Source: Paractinoplanes rishiriensis
Lineage (GTDB): Bacteria; Actinomycetota; Actinomycetes; Mycobacteriales; Micromonosporaceae
Reading direction: 5' to 3'
Assembly (NCBI RefSeq): GCF_016862375.1
Contig: NZ_BOMV01000061.1
Location: 62,001-126,000 of the forward strand
Length of the DNA: 64,000 nt
The translations under genes were made by a program, and so were the position numbers. The number at the start of each line of letters is the position of its first letter. Within the stretch, counting starts at the first letter, position 1. Positions 35,597 through 44,116 of this stretch are shown here, one piece after another. The notes beneath the pieces are model-generated. The model was not told the DNA's origin. It saw nothing but the letters and a program-made list of their open reading frames with translations, and ran no database searches.

Positions 35597-36103
35597 GTGA
35601 CTGATGCCACGTCGCTGCGCCCGGAGCAGCTCGCCGCCTACCTGACCCTGAAAGAGGTGGCCGGCCTGTTGGAGCACGCGGTGGAGAAGCAGTTGCGCGA
35701 CGCCGGTGGGCTGACCGTCCCGCAGTTCACGATCCTGGCCCGGCTGCACGCGGCGCCCGGGCACGCGCTGCGGATGACCGACCTGGCCGACGGGCTGGTC
35801 TACAGCCGCAGCGGCCTGACCTACCAGGCGGCCCAGTTGGAGAAGGCGGGGCTGGTCACGCGTACCCCCGGAGCCGAGGACGAGCGCAGCGTGACCGTCA
35901 CGCTCACCGCGGCCGGACAGGCCGCGCTGGAGCAGGTCATGCCGGGCCACGTCGACGTCGTGCAGTCGCTCCTGTTCGACGTGCTGACGAGCGAGGATGT
36001 TGCGGCCGTCGGGGAGATTCTGGGCCGGGTACGCGACCGGATGCGAGCCGCTCCACCGCGCTCGGCGGCGCCGCGCCCCCACCGCCGCTCCCCGCGAACG
36101 TAG
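35597..36103 (+). CDS. MarR-family transcriptional regulator
   Basis: The 168-residue protein has the MarR winged helix (PQFTILARLHAAPGH ... MTDLADGLVYSRSGLTYQAAQLEKAGLV ... DERSVTVTLTAAG). No cysteine is available for redox sensing, so it probably binds a small molecule. The GTG start follows a TAGAAT -10 box with only 7 bp between, suggesting a leaderless transcript. It likely represses itself and the divergent oxidoreductase through the two operators. Confidence 0.9.
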   Translation: MTDATSLRPEQLAAYLTLKEVAGLLEHAVEKQLRDAGGLTVPQFTILARLHAAPGHALRMTDLADGLVYSRSGLTYQAAQLEKAGLVTRTPGAEDERSVTVTLTAAGQAALEQVMPGHVDVVQSLLFDVLTSEDVAAVGEILGRVRDRMRAAPPRSAAPRPHRRSPRT

Positions 36104-36167
36104 GGTTAGCCCTACCGCCGATCCGGCGGGCAGCGGGATCGGATGGGAGGCCGCCGATGCCTAGCGT
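36101..36167 (+). promoter_or_regulatory. Promoter of the histidine kinase gene with regulator palindrome
   Basis: TAGGGTTAGCCCTACC (36101-36116) is an inverted repeat. A CTAGCGTC -10-like box (TAGCGT 36162-36167) lies 61 bp downstream of its first base, and the ATG at 36175 follows 7 bp later. The same elements at the same distance precede the MMPL gene. The palindrome begins at the stop codon of the MarR gene. Confidence 0.65.
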
Positions 36168-36174
36168 CGAGAGC

Positions 36175-37479
36175 ATGACCACCACCGACGCCAATTCCAC
36201 CCTCGCGCCCGCTCCGGCCGCGCACCTCCTGCGCCGGATCGGCATCGACACCCAGTACGTCCTGCTCGGGTTCCCGCTCGGACTCCTCACGATCGTGCTC
36301 TGCATGACCCTGTTCTGGGTCGGCGTGGGCACCTTGATCCTGTGGTTCGGCCTGCCGATCCTGGCGGCCGCCATGTACACGTCGCGCGGGTTCGCCACCG
36401 CCGAGCGGGCCCGGATCGGCCCGGTGTTCGGCCGCCGGATGGAGCACCCGCAGTACCGCCGCCCGCGTCACCCCGGCCCGTTCTGGCGGCTGCTCACGCC
36501 GGTCACCGACGGCCAGTACTGGCTCGACCTGCTGCACGCCTGGTTCCGGTTCATCCCCAGCACGATCGCGTTCGCCCTGGTGGTGACGTGGTGGTCGGGT
36601 GCGCTGGGCGGCCTCACCTGGGGTCTGTGGGGCTGGTCGCTGCCGAACGGGCCGAACGACCAGGACCTGCCCGAACTGCTCGGCTTCGCCCCCGACTACG
36701 GCTCCCGGGTGCTGTTCTACCTGGCGGCCGGCGTGTTCTTCGCCGGCACGCTGTACTGGGTGGTGCGCGGTGCCGCGATGCTCGAGGCCCAGTTCGCCCG
36801 GGTTCTGCTGTGCAGCCTGACCGACCTGCGCAAGCAACTCGCCACGGCCAACGCCGCCCGCGAGGTCGCCCAGGAGCAGAAGGCGGCCGCCGTCTCGGCC
36901 GAGGCCACCGCGCTGCGCAAGCTGGAACGCGACATCCACGACGGCCCGCAGCAGCGGCTGGTCCGGCTCGCGATGGATCTGGGCCGCGCCGAGCAGCAGT
37001 TCGGCAGCGACCCGGAGGCGGCCCGCCGCACCGTGGCCGAGGCGCTCAGCCAGACCCGCGAGACCCTCGACGAGTTGCGCGCGCTCTCCCGGGGCATCGC
37101 GCCGCCGATCCTGGTCGACCGCGGGCTGCAGGCGGCGCTCACCGCGCTGGCCGGCCGGTGCACGGTGCCGGTCGACCTGGACGCGCCGCAGATGGACCGG
37201 CTCGCCCCGGCGGTGGAGTCGACCGCGTACTTCGTGGTGGCCGAGGCGCTCACCAACGTGGCGAAACACAGCAGCGCCAGCGAGGTGCAGGTGAGCGTGC
37301 AGCGGATCGCCACCGGGCTGCTGGTCACCGTCGCCGACGACGGGGTGGGCGGTGCCAGCCTGGCCAAGGGCCACGGCCTGGCCGGGCTCGACGACCGGGT
37401 CCGGGCGGCCGGCGGGGTGCTGGCGGTCGACAGCCCGGACGGCGGCGGCACCCGGCTCACCGCGGCGCTGCCCCTCTGA
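36175..37479 (+). CDS. Sensor histidine kinase (NarL-type, HisKA_3)
   Basis: The product is about 434 residues with four predicted transmembrane helices in the first half, then a dimerisation helix with the phospho-accepting histidine in LERDIHDGPQQRLV and an ATPase domain with VADDGVGG and GHGLAGLDDRV. It should phosphorylate the response regulator encoded 28 bp downstream. ATG 36175 was chosen because a TAGCGT box lies 7 bp before it, in the same way as for the MMPL gene; ATG 36157 would add six residues. Similar four-helix sensors with an adjacent exporter often report envelope or lipid stress. Confidence 0.9.
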   Translation: MTTTDANSTLAPAPAAHLLRRIGIDTQYVLLGFPLGLLTIVLCMTLFWVGVGTLILWFGLPILAAAMYTSRGFATAERARIGPVFGRRMEHPQYRRPRHPGPFWRLLTPVTDGQYWLDLLHAWFRFIPSTIAFALVVTWWSGALGGLTWGLWGWSLPNGPNDQDLPELLGFAPDYGSRVLFYLAAGVFFAGTLYWVVRGAAMLEAQFARVLLCSLTDLRKQLATANAAREVAQEQKAAAVSAEATALRKLERDIHDGPQQRLVRLAMDLGRAEQQFGSDPEAARRTVAEALSQTRETLDELRALSRGIAPPILVDRGLQAALTALAGRCTVPVDLDAPQMDRLAPAVESTAYFVVAEALTNVAKHSSASEVQVSVQRIATGLLVTVADDGVGGASLAKGHGLAGLDDRVRAAGGVLAVDSPDGGGTRLTAALPL

Positions 37480-37507
37480 ACGGCGGCGAATCTGACAGCA
37501 TGGCGGC

Positions 37508-38152
37508 ATGCGGGTGGTGATTGCCGACGATGCGGTGCTGTTGCGTGAGGGCCTGGTCCGGCTCGTCGAGGAGAACGGCCACACGGTGGTGGCGGCCGTC
37601 GGCGACGGGCCATCCCTCGTCTCGGCCATCGCCGAGCACCGGCCGGACGTGTCCATCGTGGACGTCCGGATGCCGCCCACGCACACCGACGAGGGGCTGC
37701 GCGCCGCCGTCCAGGCGCGTTCCCTGGTGCCCGGCAGCCCGATCCTGGTGCTGTCCCAGTACGTCGAGGTCTCGTACGCCGACGACCTGCTGGCCGACCG
37801 CCGGGGTGCGGTCGGCTATCTGCTGAAGGACCGGGTTTCGGTGGTGGCCGAGTTCCTGGACGCGTTGCGCCGGGTGGCCGGCGGCGGCACCGTCCTCGAC
37901 CCCGAGGTGGTCGGCCAGTTGCTGGTGCGGCGCCGCCGGGACGATCCGCTGGCGGCGTTGACGCCGCGCGAGCGCGAGGTGCTGGGCCTGATGGCCGAGG
38001 GGATGACCAACACCGCGATCGCGCGCAAGATGGTGGTCACCGACGGCGCGGTGGAGAAACACGTCCGCAACATCTTCACCAAGCTCTCCCTGCACCAGGA
38101 CGAGGAGCAGCACCGGCGGGTCCTGGCGGTGCTGGCCTACCTGCAGGGGTAG
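37508..38152 (+). CDS. NarL-family response regulator
   Basis: The 214-residue protein has a complete receiver domain (acidic pair in VVIADDAVL, phosphoacceptor Asp in SIVDVRMPP, Lys in YLLKDR) and a LuxR-type helix-turn-helix (LTPREREVLGLMAEG ... AVEKHVRNIFTKL). It is the partner of the kinase upstream. It probably binds the palindrome found before the kinase and before the MMPL gene. Confidence 0.92.
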   Translation: MRVVIADDAVLLREGLVRLVEENGHTVVAAVGDGPSLVSAIAEHRPDVSIVDVRMPPTHTDEGLRAAVQARSLVPGSPILVLSQYVEVSYADDLLADRRGAVGYLLKDRVSVVAEFLDALRRVAGGGTVLDPEVVGQLLVRRRRDDPLAALTPREREVLGLMAEGMTNTAIARKMVVTDGAVEKHVRNIFTKLSLHQDEEQHRRVLAVLAYLQG

Positions 38153-38216
38153 GGCTAGCCATACCCCGGATTGGGGTCCTAGCCTCATCGAACTCGCGCG
38201 CCGTCGTCCCTAGCGT
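38150..38216 (+). promoter_or_regulatory. Promoter of the MMPL gene with regulator palindrome
   Basis: TAGGGCTAGCCATACC (38150-38165) starts at the response regulator stop codon. A CTAGCGTC box (TAGCGT 38211-38216) follows 61 bp after its first base and the ATG at 38225 comes 8 bp later. Palindrome, spacing and -10 box match those of the kinase promoter. Confidence 0.65.
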
Positions 38217-38224
38217 CAACGCCC

Positions 38225-40405
38225 ATGACGAACGGGGAACACATCAAGGGAATCGCGGCGCGGGCCGCGGTCTGGAGCGCCCGCCATCGGACGCTCGCGA
38301 TCCTCGGCTGGATCGCCTTCGTGGTCGGCGCGACGATCCTCAGCGGACAGATCGGGGTCCGTGAGGCGGGCTACGCCGACCAGGGCCACGGCGACTCCGC
38401 CCGGGCCGACCTGATCGTCGAGGAGGCCGGGTTCCCGGAGCGGCCGGCCGGCGAAATGGTCATCGTGCAGAACCGGGCCGGCACCGATCGCGCGGCCGCC
38501 GTCGCCGACCTGACCCGGCAACTGACCGCCACCGCCGACGTGCTCGACGTGCAGCCGGCCATCGAGTCGGCCGACCAGCGGTCCTCGCTGATCACCTTCA
38601 GCATCGCCGGCGACAACGACACCGCCAAGGAACGGGTCGGTGCCTCGCTCGACACGGTCGCCCGGGTGCAGGCCGCGCATCCCGGCCTCTACATCGCCCA
38701 GGGCGGCGACGCCAGCGGCGACAAGCTGATCGGCGACGATCTCAACGAGGGCATGCACCGGCTGTCGATGCTGTCCATCCCGGTGACCCTGGGCATCCTG
38801 CTGGTTGCGTTCGGCGCGGTGGTGGCGGCACTGCTGCCGGTCGCGCTCGCGGTGACCGCGGTGATCGCGGCGATCGGCCTGCTCGCGGCGGCCAGCCGGC
38901 TGGCGCCCACGGTGGACGCCACCATGCACGTGATGCTGCTGGTGGGGCTCGCGGTCGGTGTCGACTACTGCCTCTTCTACATCCGCCGGGAACGCGACGA
39001 ACGGCGCAACGGCGCGGATCCGCACCGCGCCCTGGTGATCGCGGCGCAGACGTCCGGCCGCTCGATCTGGATCTCCGGCCTCACCGTGATCGTGGCGATG
39101 GCCGGCATGTTCCTCACCTTCGACACCACGTTCACCAGCTTCGGGGTCGGCACCATCCTGGTGGTCGCCACAGCGGTGCTGGGGTCGCTCACCGTGCTGC
39201 CGGCCCTGCTGTCCGCTCTCGGCGACCGGGTCGACGCCGTGAAGATCCCGGGTATGTACCGGCGGCGCAGTGACGGGCGGGTGTGGCACGCGCTGCTCGG
39301 TGCGGTGCTGGCCAAGCCGTTGCTGTCCGCGGTGCTGGCGGTGGGTGCGCTGGCCGTGCTGGCGGCACCCGTGCTCGACCTGCGCACCAAGGCGGAGGGC
39401 CTGGAGGACCTGTCGCCGTCGGCGCCGATCGTGCAGGCGTACAAGGCGGTCAACGAGGCGTTCCCCAGCAAGGCCTCGCCGGCCGACGTGGTCGTGCGGG
39501 CATCCTCGGTGCAGGACGCCGGCTTCACCCGGACCCGGACGGCCTTCGAGCAGGCGGTGCAGGCCAGCGGTGGCCGCCTCACCGGCCCGGTCGAGGTGCG
39601 GGTCAACCCGGCCGGCACGGTGGCGATCGTCTCGGTGGGCCTCGCCGACGCGGCTGCCCTGACCACGTTGCGCCAGGACGTCGTGCCGGCCACGTTCGGC
39701 GGCCTGCCCGGCGCGACCGCCCTGGTGACCGGCGAGGCGGCCGGGAACGCGGACTTCAACGCCCGGTTGGAGGCCAGCCTGCCGTGGGTGTTCGGCTTCG
39801 TGCTGGGGCTGGCGTTCCTGCTCCTGCTGGTGTCGTTCCGCTCGGTCGTGGTGGCGCTGACCGGGGTGGTCCTCAACCTGCTCTCGGTGGCCGCCGCGTA
39901 CGGCATGCTGGTTTTCGTCTTTCAGTACGGCCACTTCGCCGGCCTGCTCGACTTCCAGCCGTCGAGCGGCATCACCAACTGGATGCCGCTGTTCCTGTTC
40001 ATCATCCTGTTCGGCCTGTCGATGGACTACCACGTCTTCGTGCTGAGCCGGATCCGCGAGGGCCACGACCGCGGCCTGTCCACCCGGGACGCGGTGCGCG
40101 AGGGCATCGGCCGCACGGCCGGCGTCATCACGAGTGCGGCGGTGGTGATGGTGGCGGTGTTCGCGCTGTTCGCCACCCTGCCGCTGGCTTCCATGAAGCA
40201 GGTGGGTATCGGCCTGGCGGCGGCGGTGCTGTTGGACGCCACCATCATCCGGGCGGTCCTGCTGCCCGCCGTGATGGCCCTGCTGGGCGAGCGGAACTGG
40301 TGGCTGCCGCGGTGGTTGGGCTGGCTCCCGCAGGTCGCGCACGAGCCGCCGCCGCTGCCCGGAACCCGCACCGACGACTCGCGCCGGCTGGTCCCGGTGC
40401 CCTGA
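38225..40405 (+). CDS. MMPL-family RND transporter
   Basis: The 726-residue protein has twelve predicted helices in two halves, each with a large outer loop, and the MMPL motif GLAVGVDYCLFYIRRERDER in the first half and FGLSMDYHVFVLSRIREGHDRG in the second. These carriers use the proton gradient to move lipids, lipid-linked compounds or drugs. The promoter matches that of the upstream two-component system, so the transporter is its likely target. Confidence 0.92.
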   Translation: MTNGEHIKGIAARAAVWSARHRTLAILGWIAFVVGATILSGQIGVREAGYADQGHGDSARADLIVEEAGFPERPAGEMVIVQNRAGTDRAAAVADLTRQLTATADVLDVQPAIESADQRSSLITFSIAGDNDTAKERVGASLDTVARVQAAHPGLYIAQGGDASGDKLIGDDLNEGMHRLSMLSIPVTLGILLVAFGAVVAALLPVALAVTAVIAAIGLLAAASRLAPTVDATMHVMLLVGLAVGVDYCLFYIRRERDERRNGADPHRALVIAAQTSGRSIWISGLTVIVAMAGMFLTFDTTFTSFGVGTILVVATAVLGSLTVLPALLSALGDRVDAVKIPGMYRRRSDGRVWHALLGAVLAKPLLSAVLAVGALAVLAAPVLDLRTKAEGLEDLSPSAPIVQAYKAVNEAFPSKASPADVVVRASSVQDAGFTRTRTAFEQAVQASGGRLTGPVEVRVNPAGTVAIVSVGLADAAALTTLRQDVVPATFGGLPGATALVTGEAAGNADFNARLEASLPWVFGFVLGLAFLLLLVSFRSVVVALTGVVLNLLSVAAAYGMLVFVFQYGHFAGLLDFQPSSGITNWMPLFLFIILFGLSMDYHVFVLSRIREGHDRGLSTRDAVREGIGRTAGVITSAAVVMVAVFALFATLPLASMKQVGIGLAAAVLLDATIIRAVLLPAVMALLGERNWWLPRWLGWLPQVAHEPPPLPGTRTDDSRRLVPVP

Positions 40406-40413
40406 CCGCGGGG

Positions 40414-40767
40414 TCAGAGGCGGGCCAGAAGGAGACCCAGGTAGGCGGCGCCCAGGCCGGCGGTCACGCTCAGCAGGATGTTGGACAGCGCCGGCAACGC
40501 GCCGCGGATGCGGGCCAGGGCCAGGGTTTCCCAGCTGAACGTGGAGTAGGTGGTCAGGGCGCCGCAGAAACCGGTGCCCAGCAGCGCGGTCCAGCCCGGG
40601 GCGGCGGGCAGGCCGATCAGGAAGCCGAGCAGGAACGAGCCCGCCACGTTCACGGTCAGGGTGCCCCAGGGGAAACGGGCGCCGAACCGGGCCTGCACGG
40701 CTCGGTCGGTGAGGTAGCGCAACGGGGCACCGATGGCCGCGCCCACGGCGACCAGCAGGACCGTCAC
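40414..40767 (-). CDS. fluC: Fluoride channel subunit FluC (CrcB)
   Basis: The 117-residue membrane protein has four helices, an Asn in NVAGSFLLG and the central GFCGALTTYSTF break that holds Na+ and the fluoride path. It overlaps the second fluC by 4 nt. Many Gram-positive bacteria encode two FluC proteins that pair as heterodimers. Confidence 0.93.
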   Translation of the reverse strand: MTVLLVAVGAAIGAPLRYLTDRAVQARFGARFPWGTLTVNVAGSFLLGFLIGLPAAPGWTALLGTGFCGALTTYSTFSWETLALARIRGALPALSNILLSVTAGLGAAYLGLLLARL

Positions 40768-41141
40768 CGGCTGCCCAGGCCGGTGACGGTGCTGCCCAGC
40801 CAGACCGCCAGCAGGGCGCCGATCAGGGTGGCGAACAGGTAGAGCAGCGCGATCGCGGGCGGGGCGTGCTGGACGTCGACGATCGACGTGGAGAAGGTGG
40901 TGAAGCCGCCGAGGACGCCGATGCCCAGGAACGGGCGCAGGTAGCGCTGGTTCGGGCGCCAGCGGGCGACGGCCGTCATCAGGACGCCGATGAGGAAGCT
41001 GCCGGAGACGTTGATCGTCCAGGTGGCCCAGGGGAAACCGTGCGGCGGATGCGGCCAGGCGACGCCGAGGCCGTAGCGCGCCAGGGCGCCCAGCACGCCG
41101 CCCGCGGAGACGGCGGCCAGGATGCGAAACGCGCTGTCCAC
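40764..41141 (-). CDS. fluC: Fluoride channel subunit FluC (CrcB), second copy
   Basis: The 125-residue protein has the same plan: GALARYGLG, INVSGSFLIG and GVLGGFTTFSTS. It is the first gene of the pair and starts at GTG 41141. The two copies differ enough to suggest a heterodimer rather than a recent duplication. I could not find the conserved fluoride riboswitch in front of it. Confidence 0.9.
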   Translation of the reverse strand: MDSAFRILAAVSAGGVLGALARYGLGVAWPHPPHGFPWATWTINVSGSFLIGVLMTAVARWRPNQRYLRPFLGIGVLGGFTTFSTSIVDVQHAPPAIALLYLFATLIGALLAVWLGSTVTGLGSR

Positions 41142-41459
41142 TGCCCGGACGCTATCAGCTGGGACGGAGTCCGGGCGCCGACCCGGCGCGGGGCGGGGGG
41201 CCTGGCGCCGCGCCGGGTCGGCTTGGACGGCCGGGGTGGACGTGGCGGCGTCCAACCCGGCCGGTCGAAGCCCGGGGGAGCGGGCCGTTGTTCCCGAAGA
41301 AAACTCGCGTTTCGCGCGTCCACTGTAGGACACGCAGCGTACTTGGTGATCTCCGGGGGCGGGCACTGCCGAAAGTTAGAAGTTCACTCGTACACCTGCG
41401 GGTATTTACTCTGGGGTGATAGCTTTCCGCGTCGCCCTGACGCGGCGTGCAGCCCGGCG
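41142..41459. other. Intergenic region between the fluC pair and the right pse half
   Basis: This 318-bp divergent gap holds the long hairpin at 41177-41222 on the fluC side. The part next to A2 (41330-41459) is less GC-rich and contains the likely promoter of A2-B2; no clear -35/-10 pair stands out. No coding frame is supported. Confidence 0.5.
41177..41222. repeat. Perfect 15-bp inverted repeat (long hairpin)
   Basis: GCCGACCCGGCGCGG (41177-41191) is followed by a 16-nt loop and its exact reverse complement (41208-41222). It has no T-run on either side. It may insulate the divergent transcription units or act as a two-way terminator. Confidence 0.75.
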
Positions 41460-42305
41460 ATGGACGAGGGAATGCATCACGCTAACTATCACTACGGACA
41501 CGCCCACCTGCTCGCCCGGTACTGCGACCTGCCCGAGCCCCAGCATCCGCCGCGCATCCAGGGATACCTCCAGCACGGCTGGAACATGGGCGACGGGCTG
41601 GCACCGGGTACGCCGTTCGTGGCGGGCAGCCGGGTGCTGGTCTGGTCCGAGGAGACCCGCCGGCGATCCTGGTCGCAGGGGCGGCGCGACGTGATCGTGG
41701 TGGGCGCCCCGTTCGCATACCTCCTCGACATGGAGCCCGGCGACGGGACGCCGGGCGAGGGCACGATCTTCTACCCCTTCCACGGCTGGGAGGGGCAGCA
41801 GGTCAGCGGCGACCACCAGCGGCTCATCGACGAGGTCAAGGCGAACGAGCCGGGCCCGGTGACGGCATGTCTGTACTGGAACGAGTACCGGATGCGCGAT
41901 GTCCGTAAGAGGTACGAGAAGGCGGGCTTTCGCGTCATCTGTCACGGGTATCGCGGATTCTGGTGGCGGGACCACAATCGCGAGTTTCTCTACCACCAGC
42001 TGGCCGAGCTGCGCCGGCACCGCCGAGTAGTGTCGAACCGGCTGTGCAGCGCCGTCTGGTACGGCCTGCTCGCCGGCTGCGAGGCCGCCGTCTACGGCGA
42101 TCCGATGGTCCTCGACAACGCCGACCCCACGTTCGGCGGCGAGCCCCGGCTGCGCCGGCAGTGGCCCGAGGTGTACGGGTACGAGACCGACTTCGCCACC
42201 TGCCACGCGATGGCCCGCGAGCAGTTGGGCGCCGACGACCTGTGCCGGCCCGACGAGTTGCGCGCGCTCCTGGGCTGGCCGGTCCTTATCGAGAGGGTCG
42301 TGTGA
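41460..42305 (+). CDS. A2: conserved protein of the pse locus, possible glycosyltransferase
   Basis: The product is about 281 residues and is a paralogue of A1, sharing HHANxxYGHAHxLAxYC, QHGWN, VWSE, YPFHGWEGQ and NRLxSAVxYGxxAGCE. The last block has the look of a GT-B donor-binding motif. ATG 41460 is taken as start; ATG 41472 would match the A1 start more exactly. The stop overlaps the B2 start (TGATG). Having two copies, one beside each pse half, suggests two related acceptors or two sugar positions. The enzyme class is inferred. Confidence 0.65.
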   Translation: MDEGMHHANYHYGHAHLLARYCDLPEPQHPPRIQGYLQHGWNMGDGLAPGTPFVAGSRVLVWSEETRRRSWSQGRRDVIVVGAPFAYLLDMEPGDGTPGEGTIFYPFHGWEGQQVSGDHQRLIDEVKANEPGPVTACLYWNEYRMRDVRKRYEKAGFRVICHGYRGFWWRDHNREFLYHQLAELRRHRRVVSNRLCSAVWYGLLAGCEAAVYGDPMVLDNADPTFGGEPRLRRQWPEVYGYETDFATCHAMAREQLGADDLCRPDELRALLGWPVLIERVV

Positions 42306-44116
42306 TGTCCGACGCCGCTGCGCTGGTCCCGCCAACCCGGGGGAAGGACTTCGCCGCCGCGCTCGCCGCGCCGCCGCTGACCAACCTGCGACGCATCGGC
42401 GGCGAGATGTTCGCGTGGACCGATCACGAGCCGCAGCGCGGTGCGGTGCTGCGGCACCTGATCATCCAGCACGCCGGTCCGGAGCGCACCGTGCTGGTGG
42501 CCGGACCGCACACCGACGACCTGATCGGGGCGCTGGTCGACGGCGGCGCGGCGGTCACCTGGTTGCTGCGTTCGCTCGGCGACGCGGAACGGGCGGCGGC
42601 CGCCCACCCGGCCGTCACGGTGCTGGCCGGTGCGGCGGGCAAGCTCGACCCGGCCGACCGGTTCGACCTGGTGGTGGCGACCGACGGCGTGCACCGGCTC
42701 AACGCGGTCGAGGGCGAGCAGGCGACCGCGGCCGAACTGCTGGACCGCCTGGCCGCGGCGGTGCGGCCGGACGGCGTCCTGATCCTGCTGCACGACAATC
42801 ACCTGGGAATTCATCACACCGTACGGCTGGAGCCCGGCGCCCGGGAGCGCGACGACGCGGCGTGGTATCCGATCGACGACCACGACACCCAGCGCCCGGC
42901 GTCGGTCGAGCAGTTGGCGGCCCGGCTGGGTCTCGCCGTGGAAGAGGCGTACGCGGTGTTTCCGGAGCCGGTCGCACCGACCGTTCTGGTCGGTCCCGGG
43001 CTGCTCGGCGAGGTGTCGTCGCCGCTGCGGGCGCGGTTGGGCACGGTGTTGTCGCAGGCTTTCGCGGCGGCTTATCGCGGCCGGCCGGTGCTCAGCGACC
43101 CGCGCCGGCTGGTGCGGCGGGCGCTGCGGGCGGGCGCCGAGGGCGCGGTGGCACCGGCGTGGCTGGTGATCGCGCGCGCGGGGCAGCCCGTCGCCGCGGC
43201 GGGTGGGCACGCGCTGCTCGTCGGGGATGTGCACGGCGTTTTCGCGTACGAGCTCAAGGTTGTCGGGAATGTGGTGCAGACCGGTGTCGTGAGCCCGTTG
43301 GCCGAACCGGAGGAGCGCCAAGGCCTCCGCCGCATCACCGAGCCGGCGGCACCGGGGGCGGACGCCGGTTATGTGCTCGAGGAGCATCTGCTGCACCTGG
43401 CCGCCACCGCCGACCTGCGCCGGATGCGGATGGAGCTGGCCCAGTTCGACACCTGGCTGAGCGGTCGGGCCACCGACGGGCTGGTGAGCGGACCGGTTGC
43501 GCTCGCCGGGCTGGCCGACGTCTTGGTGACCGGGGACGGGCCGGCTCTGCTGCCCACCCGCTGGGAACCGATCGAGCCGGTGCCGCTGGCGGTCGTGCGG
43601 GTTCGGGCTTTCTGGCAGTTCGCCGTTCAGCTGATCGTCTCGGGACAGCCGCATCCGTGGCCGGTCACCGCCAGCGCGGTCGATCTGACCGCGGTCCTGC
43701 TCGGGATGGTCGGCCGGGGCATCGACGACGCCGAGGTGCGTGCGGCCGTCGACCTGCATGTGCGGTGGGAGACCGCCGACCACGACCTGAGCCTCGGTGC
43801 GCAGCAGGCCCGGCGGCTGCACCTGCTGGCCGTCACGCCGGGCACCGCGAGCGTGGACATCCCGGGGTATCGCGAGCTGGCCGAGGCCCTGTGGCGGCAG
43901 CGGTACGAGGCCAGCCATCTGCTCGCGATGATGGAGTGGACCGAGCAGATCATCCAGTCCCGGGACAACGCGCTCAGCAAGATGGACCAGCAGATCCAGT
44001 TCTACCGGAGCGGACCGGCCGGCAAGACGATCATGGCGGCCAAGGAGGCGTTCCGGATCGCCCGCCGGCACGGCGGCCGGCTGCTGCGCGGGCGCCGCGG
44101 CCCGGCCGACGGCTAG
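42305..44116 (+). CDS. B2: methyltransferase-like protein of the pse locus
   Basis: The product is about 603 residues and is a paralogue of B1. It shares an N-terminal RxGGEMxAWT, the methyltransferase-like segment (VLVAGPHTDDLIGAL, DLVVATDGVHRL, VRPDGVLILLHDN) and SDPRRLVRRALRAG. The extra length lies in the central part. The last 60 residues form a coiled coil and a basic tail, as in B1. It is coupled to A2. The stop codon is interlocked with that of pseI in a CTAG. Function is inferred only. Confidence 0.7.
   Translation: MSDAAALVPPTRGKDFAAALAAPPLTNLRRIGGEMFAWTDHEPQRGAVLRHLIIQHAGPERTVLVAGPHTDDLIGALVDGGAAVTWLLRSLGDAERAAAAHPAVTVLAGAAGKLDPADRFDLVVATDGVHRLNAVEGEQATAAELLDRLAAAVRPDGVLILLHDNHLGIHHTVRLEPGARERDDAAWYPIDDHDTQRPASVEQLAARLGLAVEEAYAVFPEPVAPTVLVGPGLLGEVSSPLRARLGTVLSQAFAAAYRGRPVLSDPRRLVRRALRAGAEGAVAPAWLVIARAGQPVAAAGGHALLVGDVHGVFAYELKVVGNVVQTGVVSPLAEPEERQGLRRITEPAAPGADAGYVLEEHLLHLAATADLRRMRMELAQFDTWLSGRATDGLVSGPVALAGLADVLVTGDGPALLPTRWEPIEPVPLAVVRVRAFWQFAVQLIVSGQPHPWPVTASAVDLTAVLLGMVGRGIDDAEVRAAVDLHVRWETADHDLSLGAQQARRLHLLAVTPGTASVDIPGYRELAEALWRQRYEASHLLAMMEWTEQIIQSRDNALSKMDQQIQFYRSGPAGKTIMAAKEAFRIARRHGGRLLRGRRGPADG

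Noticed and set aside
41142..41340. Fluoride riboswitch in front of the fluC pair
   Set aside because: The conserved crcB-motif segments could not be found on the minus strand; only a long hairpin is present.
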